Origin: Lepas anatifera
Lineage: Eukaryota > Arthropoda > Thecostraca > Lepadidae
Length of the DNA stretch: 64,000 nucleotides
Direction of reading: 5' to 3'
NCBI GenBank assembly: GCA_034440635.1
Contig: JAOTON010001685.1
Location: 4,557,001 to 4,621,000 of the forward strand
Numbering within the stretch: position 1 is the stretch's first letter; each line of letters begins with the position of its first letter. Below, piece after piece: positions 45,196 through 56,076 of this stretch. The translations under genes were made by a program, and so were the position numbers. Under the pieces are notes generated by a model that searched no databases, was not told where the DNA came from, and saw only the letters and a program-made list of their open reading frames with translations.

Positions 45196-45199
45196 TTAA

Positions 45200-46540
45200 G
45201 AGGTCTCACGACTATCAGCCACTTCAGCTTCTTTGCACCATGAACTGAAGTTCTGCTAAGCACTCTGTGTGCCAGCTTTGGCGGCCAGACTGAAGGCAGC
45301 TGCAGTGTGCAACATGGCCAAACCTTAACCGGGTCGCAGCGGGAATTCCTGGTTCCTGTTTTTCACCCTATTCAACACGGAATATTTCACCACACTCTTG
45401 CGTATTGTATACATGTTCCGATAGTACTTCTATAGTGCTCTCCGGCTCGGTTTTTATATACTTTTAAATAGCAAACGCCTCCCCTCCCTCCATCGGTTAC
45501 CGTCGGACCGGACGCTACCCGTCCCCACTCAGTAGATACCCATATCAACGCTCCTTATCTCAGCGAACTCGGTGACCGTCTCGCCTGTGCCGGAAAGTGA
45601 CCTCGAACAGTAATGAAACTAATCGAGCCGATAGTGATCATGGGTGAACATTTCTGAAAATGATATTCAAAATAAATCACCACTTAATACCTCACGACAC
45701 TGCCATTTACATCGCAAAATTTGCCATGAAGATATCGCAAGGGACGTGAACATGTCTCCACCAATCAGAGGCCGCCGTCCGTTAGCTGCTGCATAGCCGC
45801 GAGGCACAGAGGTGAGAAAGGTCACGGCCGCAGAGCATCACCGCCGGCGTCGGGTTACAGCGTCAGTGGGCAGGGGTGGCGACGATCCTGATATTGAGTG
45901 GATACGTGTATGGTGGTAGGGGTTTGATAGTATTTTACAGTCGCCTGCCGTTGGACTGAGGGAAAGTAGAATAGGAATATGGGATGTTCAGTTCCGTATC
46001 TGTGAATATCATCCTTTCATCACCCAGAGGTGGGGTCCGATCGGACTCTCCCTCTCTATTTCTCTTTCGAATATATCCTTCTCCTTGCCATAAATCGAAC
46101 ATCGGCTGCAAAAACCTGTTCAGGATCAGATAGCATCCTTTCGAAGTGTACAATAAAGTCCAAATCACCTCACTAAAACGGGGTAGGAATGCTAAACGTT
46201 ATTAGCCCCTGTCTTTCTTACCACCTTCGCCAAAACCGCGTCTCAGTCGCTCTACCCCGCCTCCGACAAAACTTGGCTCGAAACTGGGAACTTGGAACGG
46301 AAAAACTTGGATCCGCAAATTTCAGGCAATCAGTTGGTAGGTTTCGTTTAAAAAATAATATTTAACTACATGATGTCTCTCGCCAATCCCCAATCACATC
46401 ATTCTTCGGCTTCACAAAAGGTGTGTCGTGCGGCACAGCGTGCCAGTCACTGATCCAGAGACCGCGTCTGTGGCTCAGACGGAGAGCCAGCAAAACAGGG
46501 CACCGAAGCAAATGGACAGCGGTCACGGTACATAACAGGA
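45200..46540. other. Intergenic; duplicated CCAATCAG block and type Y flank
   Basis: No gene. 45360-45900 resembles 51780-52265, with CTCCACCAATCAGAGGCCGC, GTTAGC, GCATAGCCGC, GAAAGGTCACGG and GGCGTCGGGTTA shared. 46370-46540 is the type Y upstream flank. Confidence 0.6.
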
Positions 46541-46613
46541 GGGGCTGTAGCTCAAGTGGTAGAGCGCTCGCTTAGCATGTGAGAGGTACGGGGATCGATA
46601 CCCCGCAGCTCCA
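46541..46613 (+). tRNA. tRNA-Ala(AGC), canonical, type Y flanks
   Basis: All stems pair: GGGGCTG/CAGCTCC with G3:U70, GCTC/GAGC, CTCGC/GTGAG, CGGGG/CCCCG; anticodon AGC. No T4 within 20 nt of the 3' end. Confidence 0.92.
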
Positions 46614-47113
46614 GGGAAACACTTCGTTTAAGAAAATCCGTCTCCGTGTTGCTCCATGCGACGTGCCAAACACAACCCTTCGTATGACCCCCGTGACCTC
46701 TATGGTAGGTCGTGTATGCAACAACCATACTTGTGTACGTTAGCGCAGTAAAAGCTCCACCGAATCTCGTGTGGGAGATTCGCAACAGACGGGTAATTGA
46801 ACTGAGCCCAAAGAATATTCGCGGCGATCGCAGCAGCTCACGCCAGCTGCTGACACCAAATTGCAGAAGAAGAAAACAGACCACAAAAGTATGAAACAGA
46901 CGTTTTCTACGCCACTGCCATGCACTTAACGACCTGAGTTATCATGTTCTCTGTGCCGTCTCACTTCACTAGGCCTCGAGATACCATTACGCTCCATTAC
47001 GTCTATGTTGTGCGGCACAGCGTGCCCGTCGCCTGTCTGCGGGACCGCGCCCACGTGCCAGAGGGAAGGCTAGGTATGGGGCAAGTGGTCAGTGGTTCAC
47101 TTCACCTGTAGGA

Positions 47114-47186
47114 GGGGCTGTAGCTCAAGTGGTAGAGCGCTCGCTTAGCATGTGAGAGGTACGGGGATCGATACCCCGCAGCTCCA
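47114..47186 (+). tRNA. tRNA-Ala(AGC), canonical, mosaic flanks
   Basis: Same perfect cloverleaf. The upstream block is type X (GTTGTGCGGCACAGC, CCACGTGCCAGAGGG), but the downstream sequence is type Y (GGGAGATGCTTTGTTAAATAC). The flank switch occurs at the tRNA, as expected for unequal crossing-over or gene conversion within the gene. Confidence 0.92.
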
Positions 47187-47820
47187 GGGAGATGCTTTGT
47201 TAAATACAATCCGTTTCCGTGTTGCTCCATGCGACGTGCCAAGCACAACCATTCGCATATCACCCGTGATTTCTATGGCGTATCGTGTATGCAACAGCTA
47301 TTCTTGTGTAGGTTAGTAGACAAAAAGCTGCACCGATTCTCCTTTGGGAGATCCTCTGCAGACGGGTAATTGAACTGAGTCCAACGAGCATCCGCGGGGA
47401 CCGCACGAACTCATGGTAGGTTGGCACCAAACGGCGCGAGAAGAAAACAGACCACAAAAGTATGAAAACAGACGCTTTCTACTCCACTGCCTTGCAATAA
47501 ACGATCTGGGTTCTCGTGTTTCCTGCGTCAATCACTCGAACATGAGGGGACCTGTATCTCTACTCACGCTCTCAGTTGTGGCAGAACACGAACGGGTGTA
47601 GTGCCTATGAAATCATATTATATCAAATAATCTATTTCACGAGCTTGAGAACTCACAAGTCGCAGATCTCCGACAACGACCCAGATCATTCTCCTGGAAA
47701 CAGCCTGTAACTTGAAACAATCTTTGTGTTGTTGTATAGGTTTAGTATCACTGCAATCAAAACGTTAATATATCACGAGTTCAACGAGCTGTAACTGTTC
47801 TGATTACCTAGCGTCACCAC
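47187..47820. other. Type Y downstream flank, no gene
   Basis: Matches 46614-46960 (GTGTTGCTCCATGCGACGTGCC, GTATGCAACA, AGACGGGTAATTGAACTGAG, GAAAACAGACCACAAAAGTATG) and the flanks at 34250 and 44000. Confidence 0.65.
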
Positions 47821-48082
47821 CAGGGTTGCTAGTTTGACATATTTACAGCCAAATGTCACAAATTTGGCATATTTTTACATACAATACTATATATTCAAAA
47901 TGTTATAAGAGCCAATCATGTCTCTAAACACACTAAATATATGACTGTATTCAGAGATGTTACGTTTGACGTGTTTTCCATGTTCTTTTGACAGATTGTG
48001 ACCAAGATTTCACAAAATAGGTCAATATATGTAAAATATGCCACATTTGGTATATTGTCACTATAGAAACCTGGCAACCTTG
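47821..48082 (+). mobile_element. 262-bp hAT-like MITE
   Basis: Ends CAGGGTTGC and GGCAACCTTG are inverted; flanks GTCACCAC and ATCACCAC match at 7 of 8. The AT-rich interior contains the words CAAATTTGGCATATTT and GACAGATTGTGACCAAG. Confidence 0.85.
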
Positions 48083-48270
48083 ATCACCACAAATCAAGCG
48101 ATGTCAACGTTACATTAAGACAAACAATATTGTGTGGATACAATTTCCCAGAGAAGTGAATCATAGACAGTTAAGAGGCCTCCGGCGGACTGCATTTTAT
48201 CGCCTTAGGCCGCCTATCTGTTCGAGGCAGTTGTTAACGACCGTTGCAATCGTAGCAAGTGGGTTAAAAC

Positions 48271-48545
48271 CAGGGTTGCGAAGTTTCTTTAATAAAATAT
48301 GCCAAATTTGGCATATTTAGCATATTTTTGGCCATGATATTGACATAATTTGTGAAATCTTGGTCACAATCTGTCAAAAGAACATGGAAAATACGCGAAA
48401 CGTACCATCTCGGTATACAGTCATATATTTAGTGTGTTCAGAGACATTATTGGCTTTTTATAACATTTTGAATATATAGTATCGCATGTAAAACAATGCC
48501 AGATTTGTGACATTCGGTTGTAAATATGCCAAACTGGCAACCCTG
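48271..48545 (-). mobile_element. 275-bp hAT-like MITE, inverted copy
   Basis: Perfect 8-bp duplication GTTAAAAC at 48263-48270 and 48546-48553. Same family as 47821-48082 but in the opposite orientation (CTTGGTCACAATCTGTC here). Confidence 0.9.
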
Positions 48546-48553
48546 GTTAAAAC

Positions 48554-49280
48554 CTTGTACTACCCACTCATCTACTAGTCAAGCATCTCCCTACGGTGAG
48601 CTGAACCCCAGAGAAAGACTGTGTGTTAGCTTTTCGACCACACTGAACGTAGCTGCAGTCTTCAACATGGACCACAATCTAACCGGGTCATACCAGGGAA
48701 TCCCAAATTTGACAACTGGCCGTATTCGCTTCTCTTCGAGTGCCCGGTTCAGAGGAGGTGGTGTAAGGACGGACGTATCCGATAACCGATACAACATTCC
48801 TTGACGAGCCCGTGAACAGTCCATGAGGCAGACGCTCAAGTTCCACTCCCAGTCCTGACACAGCATTGGTGTAAATGAATATTGTGTTTAAGAATTAATT
48901 TTTGCAGCGACCCCTCCAGGTAGTATTCCGCCTTCCTTTACCCTCATCCATCCTTATCCTTGCCGTCTCCTGCCATAGTTTCCAATGTTTCATGTTCATT
49001 GCGACGGCACTTGAAAAGCCACTACCTGTGTGGAAGTGTTCGCAGCTAATACAAATACAAATACAGATCCATTGATAGAACATAATAGAATGCCCTTTTT
49101 CGGAAGGTAGGAAAGCCAAGGGTTGAAGGGGTCCGCTATGTCTCTACCTCTCACTGTGGCTACGTTACGTCTATGTTGTGCGGCACAGCATTCCGTCGCC
49201 TGTCTGCGGGACCGCGCCCACGTGCCAGAGGGAAGGCCAGGTATGGGGCACGTGGTCAGTGGTCATGTAGTCCAGAAAGA
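48554..49280. other. Type X upstream flank, no gene
   Basis: 48700-48895 matches 34980-35080 and 40130-40210, the two sides of the 5-kb transposon, which gives its empty site. 49170-49260 is the TTGTGCGGCACAGC block. Confidence 0.65.
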
Positions 49281-49353
49281 GGGGCTGTAGCTCAAGTGGT
49301 AGAGCGCTCGATTAGCATGTGAGAGGTACGGGGATCGATACCCCGCAGCTCCA
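49281..49353 (+). tRNA. tRNA-Ala(AGC), type X flanks, with terminator
   Basis: Canonical apart from A at position 31 (CTCGA). Followed by TTTT at 49363-49366. Together with 56004 it keeps the clearest Pol III termination signal in the window. Confidence 0.88.
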
Positions 49354-49362
49354 GACGGAAGC

Positions 49363-49366
49363 TTTT
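49363..49366 (+). terminator. Pol III T4 terminator after tRNA-Ala
   Basis: TTTT ten bases after the tRNA end, in AAGCTTTTCTC; the same context follows 56004, while 40458 has only TTT. Confidence 0.65.
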
Positions 49367-49984
49367 CTCAAATTATCGTTCAATTACCACTGTGCTACGA
49401 GGCAATCTCGAGGAAGGGAACGTCTGACTAAATCAGAATTGCAACAAAAGTGTTTTTTTGCAGATCTCATCCAATCTCTATTGAATTCCTGAGATGTGCA
49501 CATATTTCCGAGGATGGTCTCGGCTCAGAGGGCGATCAATTCATTACTGTGGTTCTGAATAGATACGTTGCTCTGTAAGAACGTACAAGAAAACGCCACA
49601 TGCTGTCGGACTCGACACATGAGTGTTTGCCGAGACCGCCATATGAAACATAATTATCTATCATTTCCTGAGCTCCGAAGTAGATAGTTGCATTTCCCCT
49701 AGCTCTCTGTCAGTCCGTCCGTTCCGTTCCACTCAGTTCCCTCCGTCCTTAATTTTTCTCTCTTTCCCTTTCTCTCTCTATCTCTTTCTCTCTCTTCCCC
49801 TAAATTGGATATGGACAAAAACTGCGAACGTATATAAGGGACAGAAGTCATCCTTTCAAAACAGTGCGATTGAAGTCAAATCACTCAGGTAGAATGGGGA
49901 GGGGGGAGTGGGAAAACGCTACATATTATTACAGCCTCCTGGAGTTCGCCTCTCCTTCTCCACCCACCAGATCTGCATCTCAGT

Positions 49985-50366
49985 CAGTGGCGGATCTATC
50001 CGGTCGGTTTGGGAGGGGAAAACCAAAGTAAAAGTCGAAAAGCAAAAAAAACGTCACGCCGTGAAAGCTATGCTAAAATATGACTTGCCGGTAGTATTTT
50101 GGGTATCTGAGGCGAAAAGCAAAAAAAACGTCACGGGAAGAAAAATATGGGCTCGAGATAATTTTTCCAGTCGAAGGTCCAATATTTACACTGAACTTAA
50201 CTCGTTCTGTTTGAAGTTGAGAGTTGAAGCACCAAAATCTTGCTTATAAACTAAAAAGGAGTGGGGAAAGTGTCGTCACTTTGGGGGGGCAAAAACATAG
50301 TTTTGCCCCGAGCTTTTCCGTTCGGGGGGGGCAAATGCCTTTTTGCCCCCCCTGGATCCGCCACTG
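49985..50366. mobile_element. 382-bp hAT-like MITE
   Basis: Perfect 8-bp duplication ATCTCAGT at 49977-49984 and 50367-50374. Ends CAGTGGCGGATC and GGATCCGCCACTG are inverted. Contains AAAAGCAAAAAAACGTCACG twice and opposed G- and C-runs near the right end. Confidence 0.9.
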
Positions 50367-50650
50367 ATCTCAGTCGCCATGCCCCGCCTCTGACAAAACT
50401 TGGGTTTTTCCGCTTGGGACACGCCAACTCCTAGAAATCAGTCAGAAAACTTTATTTTTTCCAAAACTGTGATTTCACTACATGATGTCACTTGCCAATC
50501 CTCAATTACTTCATTTGTTAGCTTCAGAAAGTGTGTTGCGTGGCACAGGGTGCCGGCCACTGATCCTGAGACCACGGCCAGGTCTCAGAGGCAGACCTAC
50601 CTAGATGGAGCATGGAAGCAAATTAACAAAATTTTCGGACGCCAACAGGA

Positions 50651-50723
50651 GGGGCTGTAGCTCAAAAGGTAGAGCGCTCGCTTAGCGTGTGAGAGGTACG
50701 GGGATCGATACCCCGCAGCTCCA
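50651..50723 (+). tRNA. tRNA-Ala(AGC), type Y flanks
   Basis: Anticodon AGC in loop TTAGCGT (G37 instead of A), D-loop AAAGGTA shortened in G (CAAAAGGTA). Otherwise paired. No close T-run. Confidence 0.85.
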
Positions 50724-50828
50724 GGGAGGTGCTTTGTTAATACAATCCGTTTCTGTGTTGCTCCCGACCGACGCGCCAAGCAAAGGTAGTCCCACACTTA
50801 ACCGTTGTGCCCACTATGGCGAGTCGTG

Positions 50829-50870
50829 TATGAGTAGGGAGGTAAGTCGTGACCTACCTCCCTACTCATA
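50829..50870. other. Perfect 16-bp stem, 10-nt loop hairpin at a truncation junction
   Basis: TATGAGTAGGGAGGTA at 50829-50844 and TACCTCCCTACTCATA at 50855-50870 pair exactly. Overlapping it, CATATTAGGTCAC-CTC-GTGACCTAATATG (50867-50895) is a second perfect hairpin. It marks the broken end of the TTAA element that follows. Confidence 0.8.
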
Positions 50871-51534
50871 TTAGGTCACCTCGTGACCTAATATGACCTG
50901 AGGTCACGAAAGGTCAAAAAGTGACCTTGCTGTATATCAAATGAAAGCCAGTGACAAGACAAACACGATGGTGTTTGTTTCACCGCTCTAGCTCAATTAG
51001 GTCAAAAGTTATTGTCAAAATACTGTTTTTGACCTCTGGTGACCTTGGATGACCTTGGAAAAGTCAAAGGGCAAATATGACCCCTGGGATCCGTGAAAGG
51101 GTGTCCAAAAACGTTGTTCTGAGCAGTCTGAGTATTTGCAATCATTTTTGTGGCTTTTATATCATGAAATAGCTTTTCCGCATGCTTTTCCAATGGGAGA
51201 GGTCACCTCGTGACCTGACCTCAGGGCACGAAATCGAAAAATCCCGGATATACACCTTGTAGACCCTGGAGGGGTCATGAAGTGTAGGAAGTTTCAAATC
51301 GATCGACTTTGAAATGTAGCTCTTACAGAGCTCTAAAGGTGAAGTGAGGTGACCTTGGTTGACCTCGTCTGGTGACCTGACCTTGGATGACCCGGGGTAA
51401 AAAATTTCAGGGATGCTGGGAAAATGATGCAGTGAGAGGTAGAGCCCTCAACCGCGGTGCTGCGCCTCGTCGTTTTTCTGCTATCCCGGAAAAACCTTAG
51501 GGGGGCCATCGATGGCCCCCCGGTGGGGCGAGGG
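50871..51534 (-). mobile_element. TTAA element, subfamily A, truncated
   Basis: Reverse complement of about two thirds of 35355-36330. It keeps the terminus GGGGCGAGGG before TTAA (51535-51538) and the palindrome GGGGGCCATCGATGGCCCCC; the other end is lost at the hairpin. Confidence 0.85.
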
Positions 51535-51538
51535 TTAA

Positions 51539-53578
51539 GGCTTTGCACCACCTTAGCGATTTTCTATACCTTGCCGTGGTGGAGGGAACAAATGATAATA
51601 TTAATTTGTCTCTATTTGGAAATGGCATACTCATTTGCACTAAATATCTTTGTGTTGTTTCGTGCCATACAGCTCTTGTTTTCGCTATGGAGCAGTGCCC
51701 TAAATGACTGACGAAGTCATGGATCCCAGTTGAAGTTCCATGCATTTTTCCTTCATTAAAGAAGGAAAAATGTATCATGCAGTTCCCCAGAGAATACATG
51801 TTTCGGTAGTACTTCGGTAGTACTCTCTGGGACAATTCATTATACGCTCTAATCGAAAACAGTTCCCACTCGTTCCATTGGCTACCATCAGGACCAGCTC
51901 CTTTCCCCTCCACTCAGCAGATATCTGCGTCCACGCTCCCAACTCAGCGCAATCGGAAACTGTCTCGCTTGTGCCGGAAATCAGCCACGAAGAGTGAAGA
52001 AGATAATCGAACCAATAGAGAAAAATCGTGACCTAGAATTTCTGAGAAGGACATTGTAAAGAAATAAACACTTCCATATCTTACGACACTGTTATTTCCA
52101 TTGGAAAATGTTCGCTGAATTTCTCGCCAGGCACGTGAACGCGTCTCCACCAATCAGAGGCCGCCGTCTGTTAGCCACTGCATAGCCGCAAGGCACAAGG
52201 CGAGAAAGGTCACGGTCGGCGTCGGGTTATAGTCAGTGTGCAGAGGTGGCGACGATGATATAACGCCTATGTGTATGGTGGCGGGGAGTTGGAGGTGTTT
52301 TACAGGTGCTTGTTGTTGGACTGAGGGAGGGTAGAATAGAAGTACGGATATTCAGTGTACGTAAATATTATAGATGGGTAGATATATGGGTGAGGTGTTT
52401 GTACGGTGCCCTGTGTTGATGGTAATCAAGAATGATTGTGAGTTCATCAGAGAGGAAGAAATCGTCGGGGGACAGTTTCACAGCATTAAATAACTGCTTA
52501 GCTATGTAACAGAAAACCAATTTTAGAGCAGACCGCATCTCCCAAATTAAGGTACCTGTCAGGGACATTCCAACGAACGCAGTGCATGACCACACTAGCG
52601 CCTTCTGTTCACTGGCGTCACCAGGGGTACCATTTACTGTGACTAATTTGTTTTATATATTTTTGTTTGCACCAAATTAAAACACATGTTTCAGACGGGA
52701 TGCAAAATGTGTTTTCAAGGATGCAATACTTAAAGATGGATACACAGTCGGTTAAGAGCACCAAACATGAATGAATACTGGCATACACCAACGTTAGGCG
52801 CAGCTCATTCGACTTCACTCATCAAGCACTTGTGCTGGCATTGTGATGCAAATCAAACCATACCTATTAAGGAAAGCTAGGCAACTGGCTATGCGGTAAC
52901 GACCTTGTATAACAGCCCTGGTTACGAACTTAATATTACGTTATCTTTTAGGCAAAGACTACGTTATCTTTAAACAACTTTACGGTACGTTAACTAAGAC
53001 TACATTATGTTTTCGAGGATGCGAAACATCCGGGCACTGCATAAATAATACTAATTTCCGGGCTTATCGACGCACAAACTGCCAGAGTTATACGGCGCCG
53101 CCAACTCTTTCCCAGTTTTGGACGGGTTTCTGAGGAGTCAAACCGTTCGCTGTTGAGGAAACCCGCCGGGCCCTGAATTAGGCCCAGCCACGTGGAAAAC
53201 GAGCACGCTGGCCACTTCACTACCGCATCACAGCACGCCAACCGGGCAATGCAGCCACGCATGCCAAGACAACACCGCTGAACAGCGAAATAGCACGAGA
53301 CGGCAGGAGGGCAGGTACCGCGGGAAAGTGTGAATGAAATACCTACGTGGATACATAGTTGCTGCTGTGCTTCAGGTTAAAGGAGGCGGCTGACAGTATA
53401 ATCAATGTGACGTCGTTGTTGTCGCGACCAAGAGGTGTTATTCACTTACGCACGTAAATCTGATTTACACAAATTGCATCACCACACGGTGACTGAATCT
53501 TAGGAATACCTGGTCATTGGTCAAAGCTGTCCATAACCGGTAAATTCACTAGACAATACAAAACTATGATATTCTAAG
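51539..53578. other. Intergenic, no gene seen
   Basis: 51780-52265 duplicates the CCAATCAGAGG block of 45360-45900. 52280-53578 is unremarkable apart from repeated ACGTTA/GTTATC words near 52900-53010. Confidence 0.5.
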
Positions 53579-53580
53579 TA

Positions 53581-55244
53581 GGGGAAAGTGGGGGGCGACG
53601 GGCACCGTACGATGGTGTGAGTGTTTGATGACATAATGAGCTTGTTTCGTTCCTATTTTGGCTGTAGAGATACTTCAGAAATTTATCTTCCACTGTGCAA
53701 GCAGCTATGTGTCTGTAATTATCATCTTAAAATTTGCATAAAGTTTAGAAAAAAGTAACAAAAGTCCATTTCGCCCCCATAATGGGCAACATGGTCACCC
53801 CATGGGGAAAGATGGACAATATGAACAAAGTGATCGAACCAGGCCTTGAAGATTTCCATCTGCATCCACCCACTAGGCGACTGTCGTCCGCCGCGGGGAA
53901 GGGGGAATTTTCTTACTTTTTCCGTCTAAGGGTCAAAGGGGGTCATACTTTTTCTGAATTGTTTAATGACGGAGGATTAAAGTATCAAGGGCTGTCGTGG
54001 AACTGTGCATAGGTTGATCCAGGATCGCCGATCAGGGGGCGGGGCACCTTTCCGGGGGCGCCATCCGGACCAGGGGGCAGACGCGCACGCAGGGGGGGGC
54101 AGCGGGCCCGGGCCCCCAAACGCTTTGGCTCCAAAGTGTCGCCACCATCCATGTTGGGCGCCGAAGGCGCCCATCGAGGGGAAGGATGATCATTCACCTG
54201 ACTTTTAAAAGCAGTGCTACACTGACTGCCGCCCCTGCACCCAACATGCCGCCCCCTACACTGACTTTGCTACTCCTGCACCCACAAGTCGCCCCCTAAA
54301 AAATTACACTAGGTCTGTAGAGCAAAAACTTCACCGCTCTCACCCCCCCTCAGGATGCGAAAATTGGCCGCCCTTTGGGTGAACAAGTGCGCCCCCTCCA
54401 CCGGCCTGCTACCCCCTCTCGTCAGCCGCCGCCCCCCCTAAATAAAAATCCTGGGTGCGTGCCTGCCAGGGAGTGCCACTTTTGGAACGCAAAACCTATC
54501 AGGTGGGCGCCAAATCAGGGCTAAGAGCGCAACTCCCCGCTCCTGAGGGGAGGAGTTGGAAGCGGCACTTAGGGGACCGATCAATTTCTCAGGGGGCATC
54601 GTGGCCATTTCAGGGGGCGCTGAGGATCGAGGGGTACACCTGCCCCTGGATGACCCCCACATTGAATTATATGTTCTCCAGCATTTCGAGCCCATGTCCC
54701 CACCCCCCTCCAAACCATCAGCCAAATCCGGCTCCGCTCAGGTGTATCGCTAGACCCCAAAACCATTGATAAATTTGTTTATTTAAACTTATATTATAAA
54801 AAAATTAAACATACTCTTGTGCGGGGTAACATGGACACCATGTCCATATTGCCCCACACGTGGTGTCCGTCTTACCCCACTTTGCTCTTCCTAAAAAAAC
54901 TTGGATATGAATCGGACGCCATTGTGATTACACAGTCAGCGACTGCGGTGAACAAAATGTAACATCTTGAAGAGCCATAGTACGTAATACCAATAAATCA
55001 TCTATAAAAACATCCATGCAATGACCTTACGAATTCGATTGTGAAAAAACACATGAGCTGTGGTTTTTATTATTATGAAAATTTTATAAAAATCTAGAGA
55101 GCTTACCGGACCCAACGTTGCCCTGCGACCGACGCGCGCTAAAAGGAAGCGTATTACACGCTTTTCCCGGTCGTGGCGGTGTCAGTTCGTCCCAAACAGG
55201 TGGTGTCCGTCTTACCCACGATGTCCGTGACCCCCACTTTCCCC
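53581..55244. mobile_element. TA-flanked element with GGGGAAAGTGGGG ends
   Basis: 1,664 bp between TA at 53579-53580 and 55245-55246. Ends GGGGAAAGTGGGGG and CCCCCACTTTCCCC are exact inverted repeats. Subterminal blocks such as GTGTCCGTCTTACCC and GGTAACATGGACACC recur internally (54825, 54866, 55203). A G/C-rich stretch at 54010-54760 is probably a nested older insertion; it shares TAGGTCTGTAGAGCAAAA with the MITE at 17307. Short frames there are low-complexity. A Tc1/mariner-like MITE fits best. Confidence 0.72.
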
Positions 55245-55246
55245 TA

Positions 55247-56003
55247 TCTGGTGCGCAAGTATGTTTTAACTTGCATAATTACGATCGATGACTCTAGCTC
55301 TTCTCTAATGGGTCACTTAGGAACACTGTGCCTTTACTTATCAAGGAAGCCCATAAACGGCCAACATAAGAGGCTCCTTTCTCATAAAGAAAGCCCATAA
55401 ATGACCAACAAAATGGAAGCCCCCAAAAGCTATAAGGCTTTCCTCAGAAACAGGGATGGGAGGCCCCCTTTATCCTGGCCATTATAGAAAGAAATCCGTG
55501 GCAACACATCTGCTCAAAGGCTATCCCAGACACTAAGTATCAAACATGGGCCTCCTGAGTCAGGTGGGGTTCTCCGAAAAATGCATAGGGGCCATGTCCC
55601 CCCATGGTGGCGACGCCCCTGGTCAAGGGCATATCATCATATGCAACCCTTAATCCTGTGCTCATTATCCTCATTGGATGAACTTGTCCCTAAAATGGCA
55701 GAAAACACTGCATAAGTTCTTACCTTTACGGTCGTAGTCCATTTGTAGTGGATGGTGACATCAGCATTTTCTGATGAAGTGAGTTTTTACCTATTTCGTA
55801 TAGTAAAAAACGCAAAATCACTTCATTATTATTGGTCACCTGCAAGGAAATCAAGTCAGCTTGAGTGAGACAGACATTTAAGTTGGTTGAGATACGTAAA
55901 CCGTGATCAAACTTGGACGACGCACAAAAACGGGGCGCGGCAACGCGGCGCGAAGTTGGGCCTAATTCCGCACATGACATCAATGGCCCGCGCAGCATTA
56001 GCA
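55247..56003. other. Intergenic, no gene seen
   Basis: 55330-55640 has repeated AAGCCCATAAA(C/T)GGCCAAC words and ends in GGTGGCGACGCCCCTG, resembling one end of a hAT-like element whose other end I cannot place. Confidence 0.45.
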
Positions 56004-56076
56004 GGGGCTGTGGCTCAAGTGGTAGGGCGCTCGCTTAGCACGTGAGAGGTACGGGGATCGATACCCCGCAGCTCCA
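56004..56076 (+). tRNA. tRNA-Ala(AGC) with terminator
   Basis: Anticodon AGC. Changes A-to-G in TGGCTC, GTAGGGC and GCACGTGAG are mostly compatible with pairing. TTTT at 56086-56089. The downstream flank is type X; the upstream flank differs from the other copies. Confidence 0.85.
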
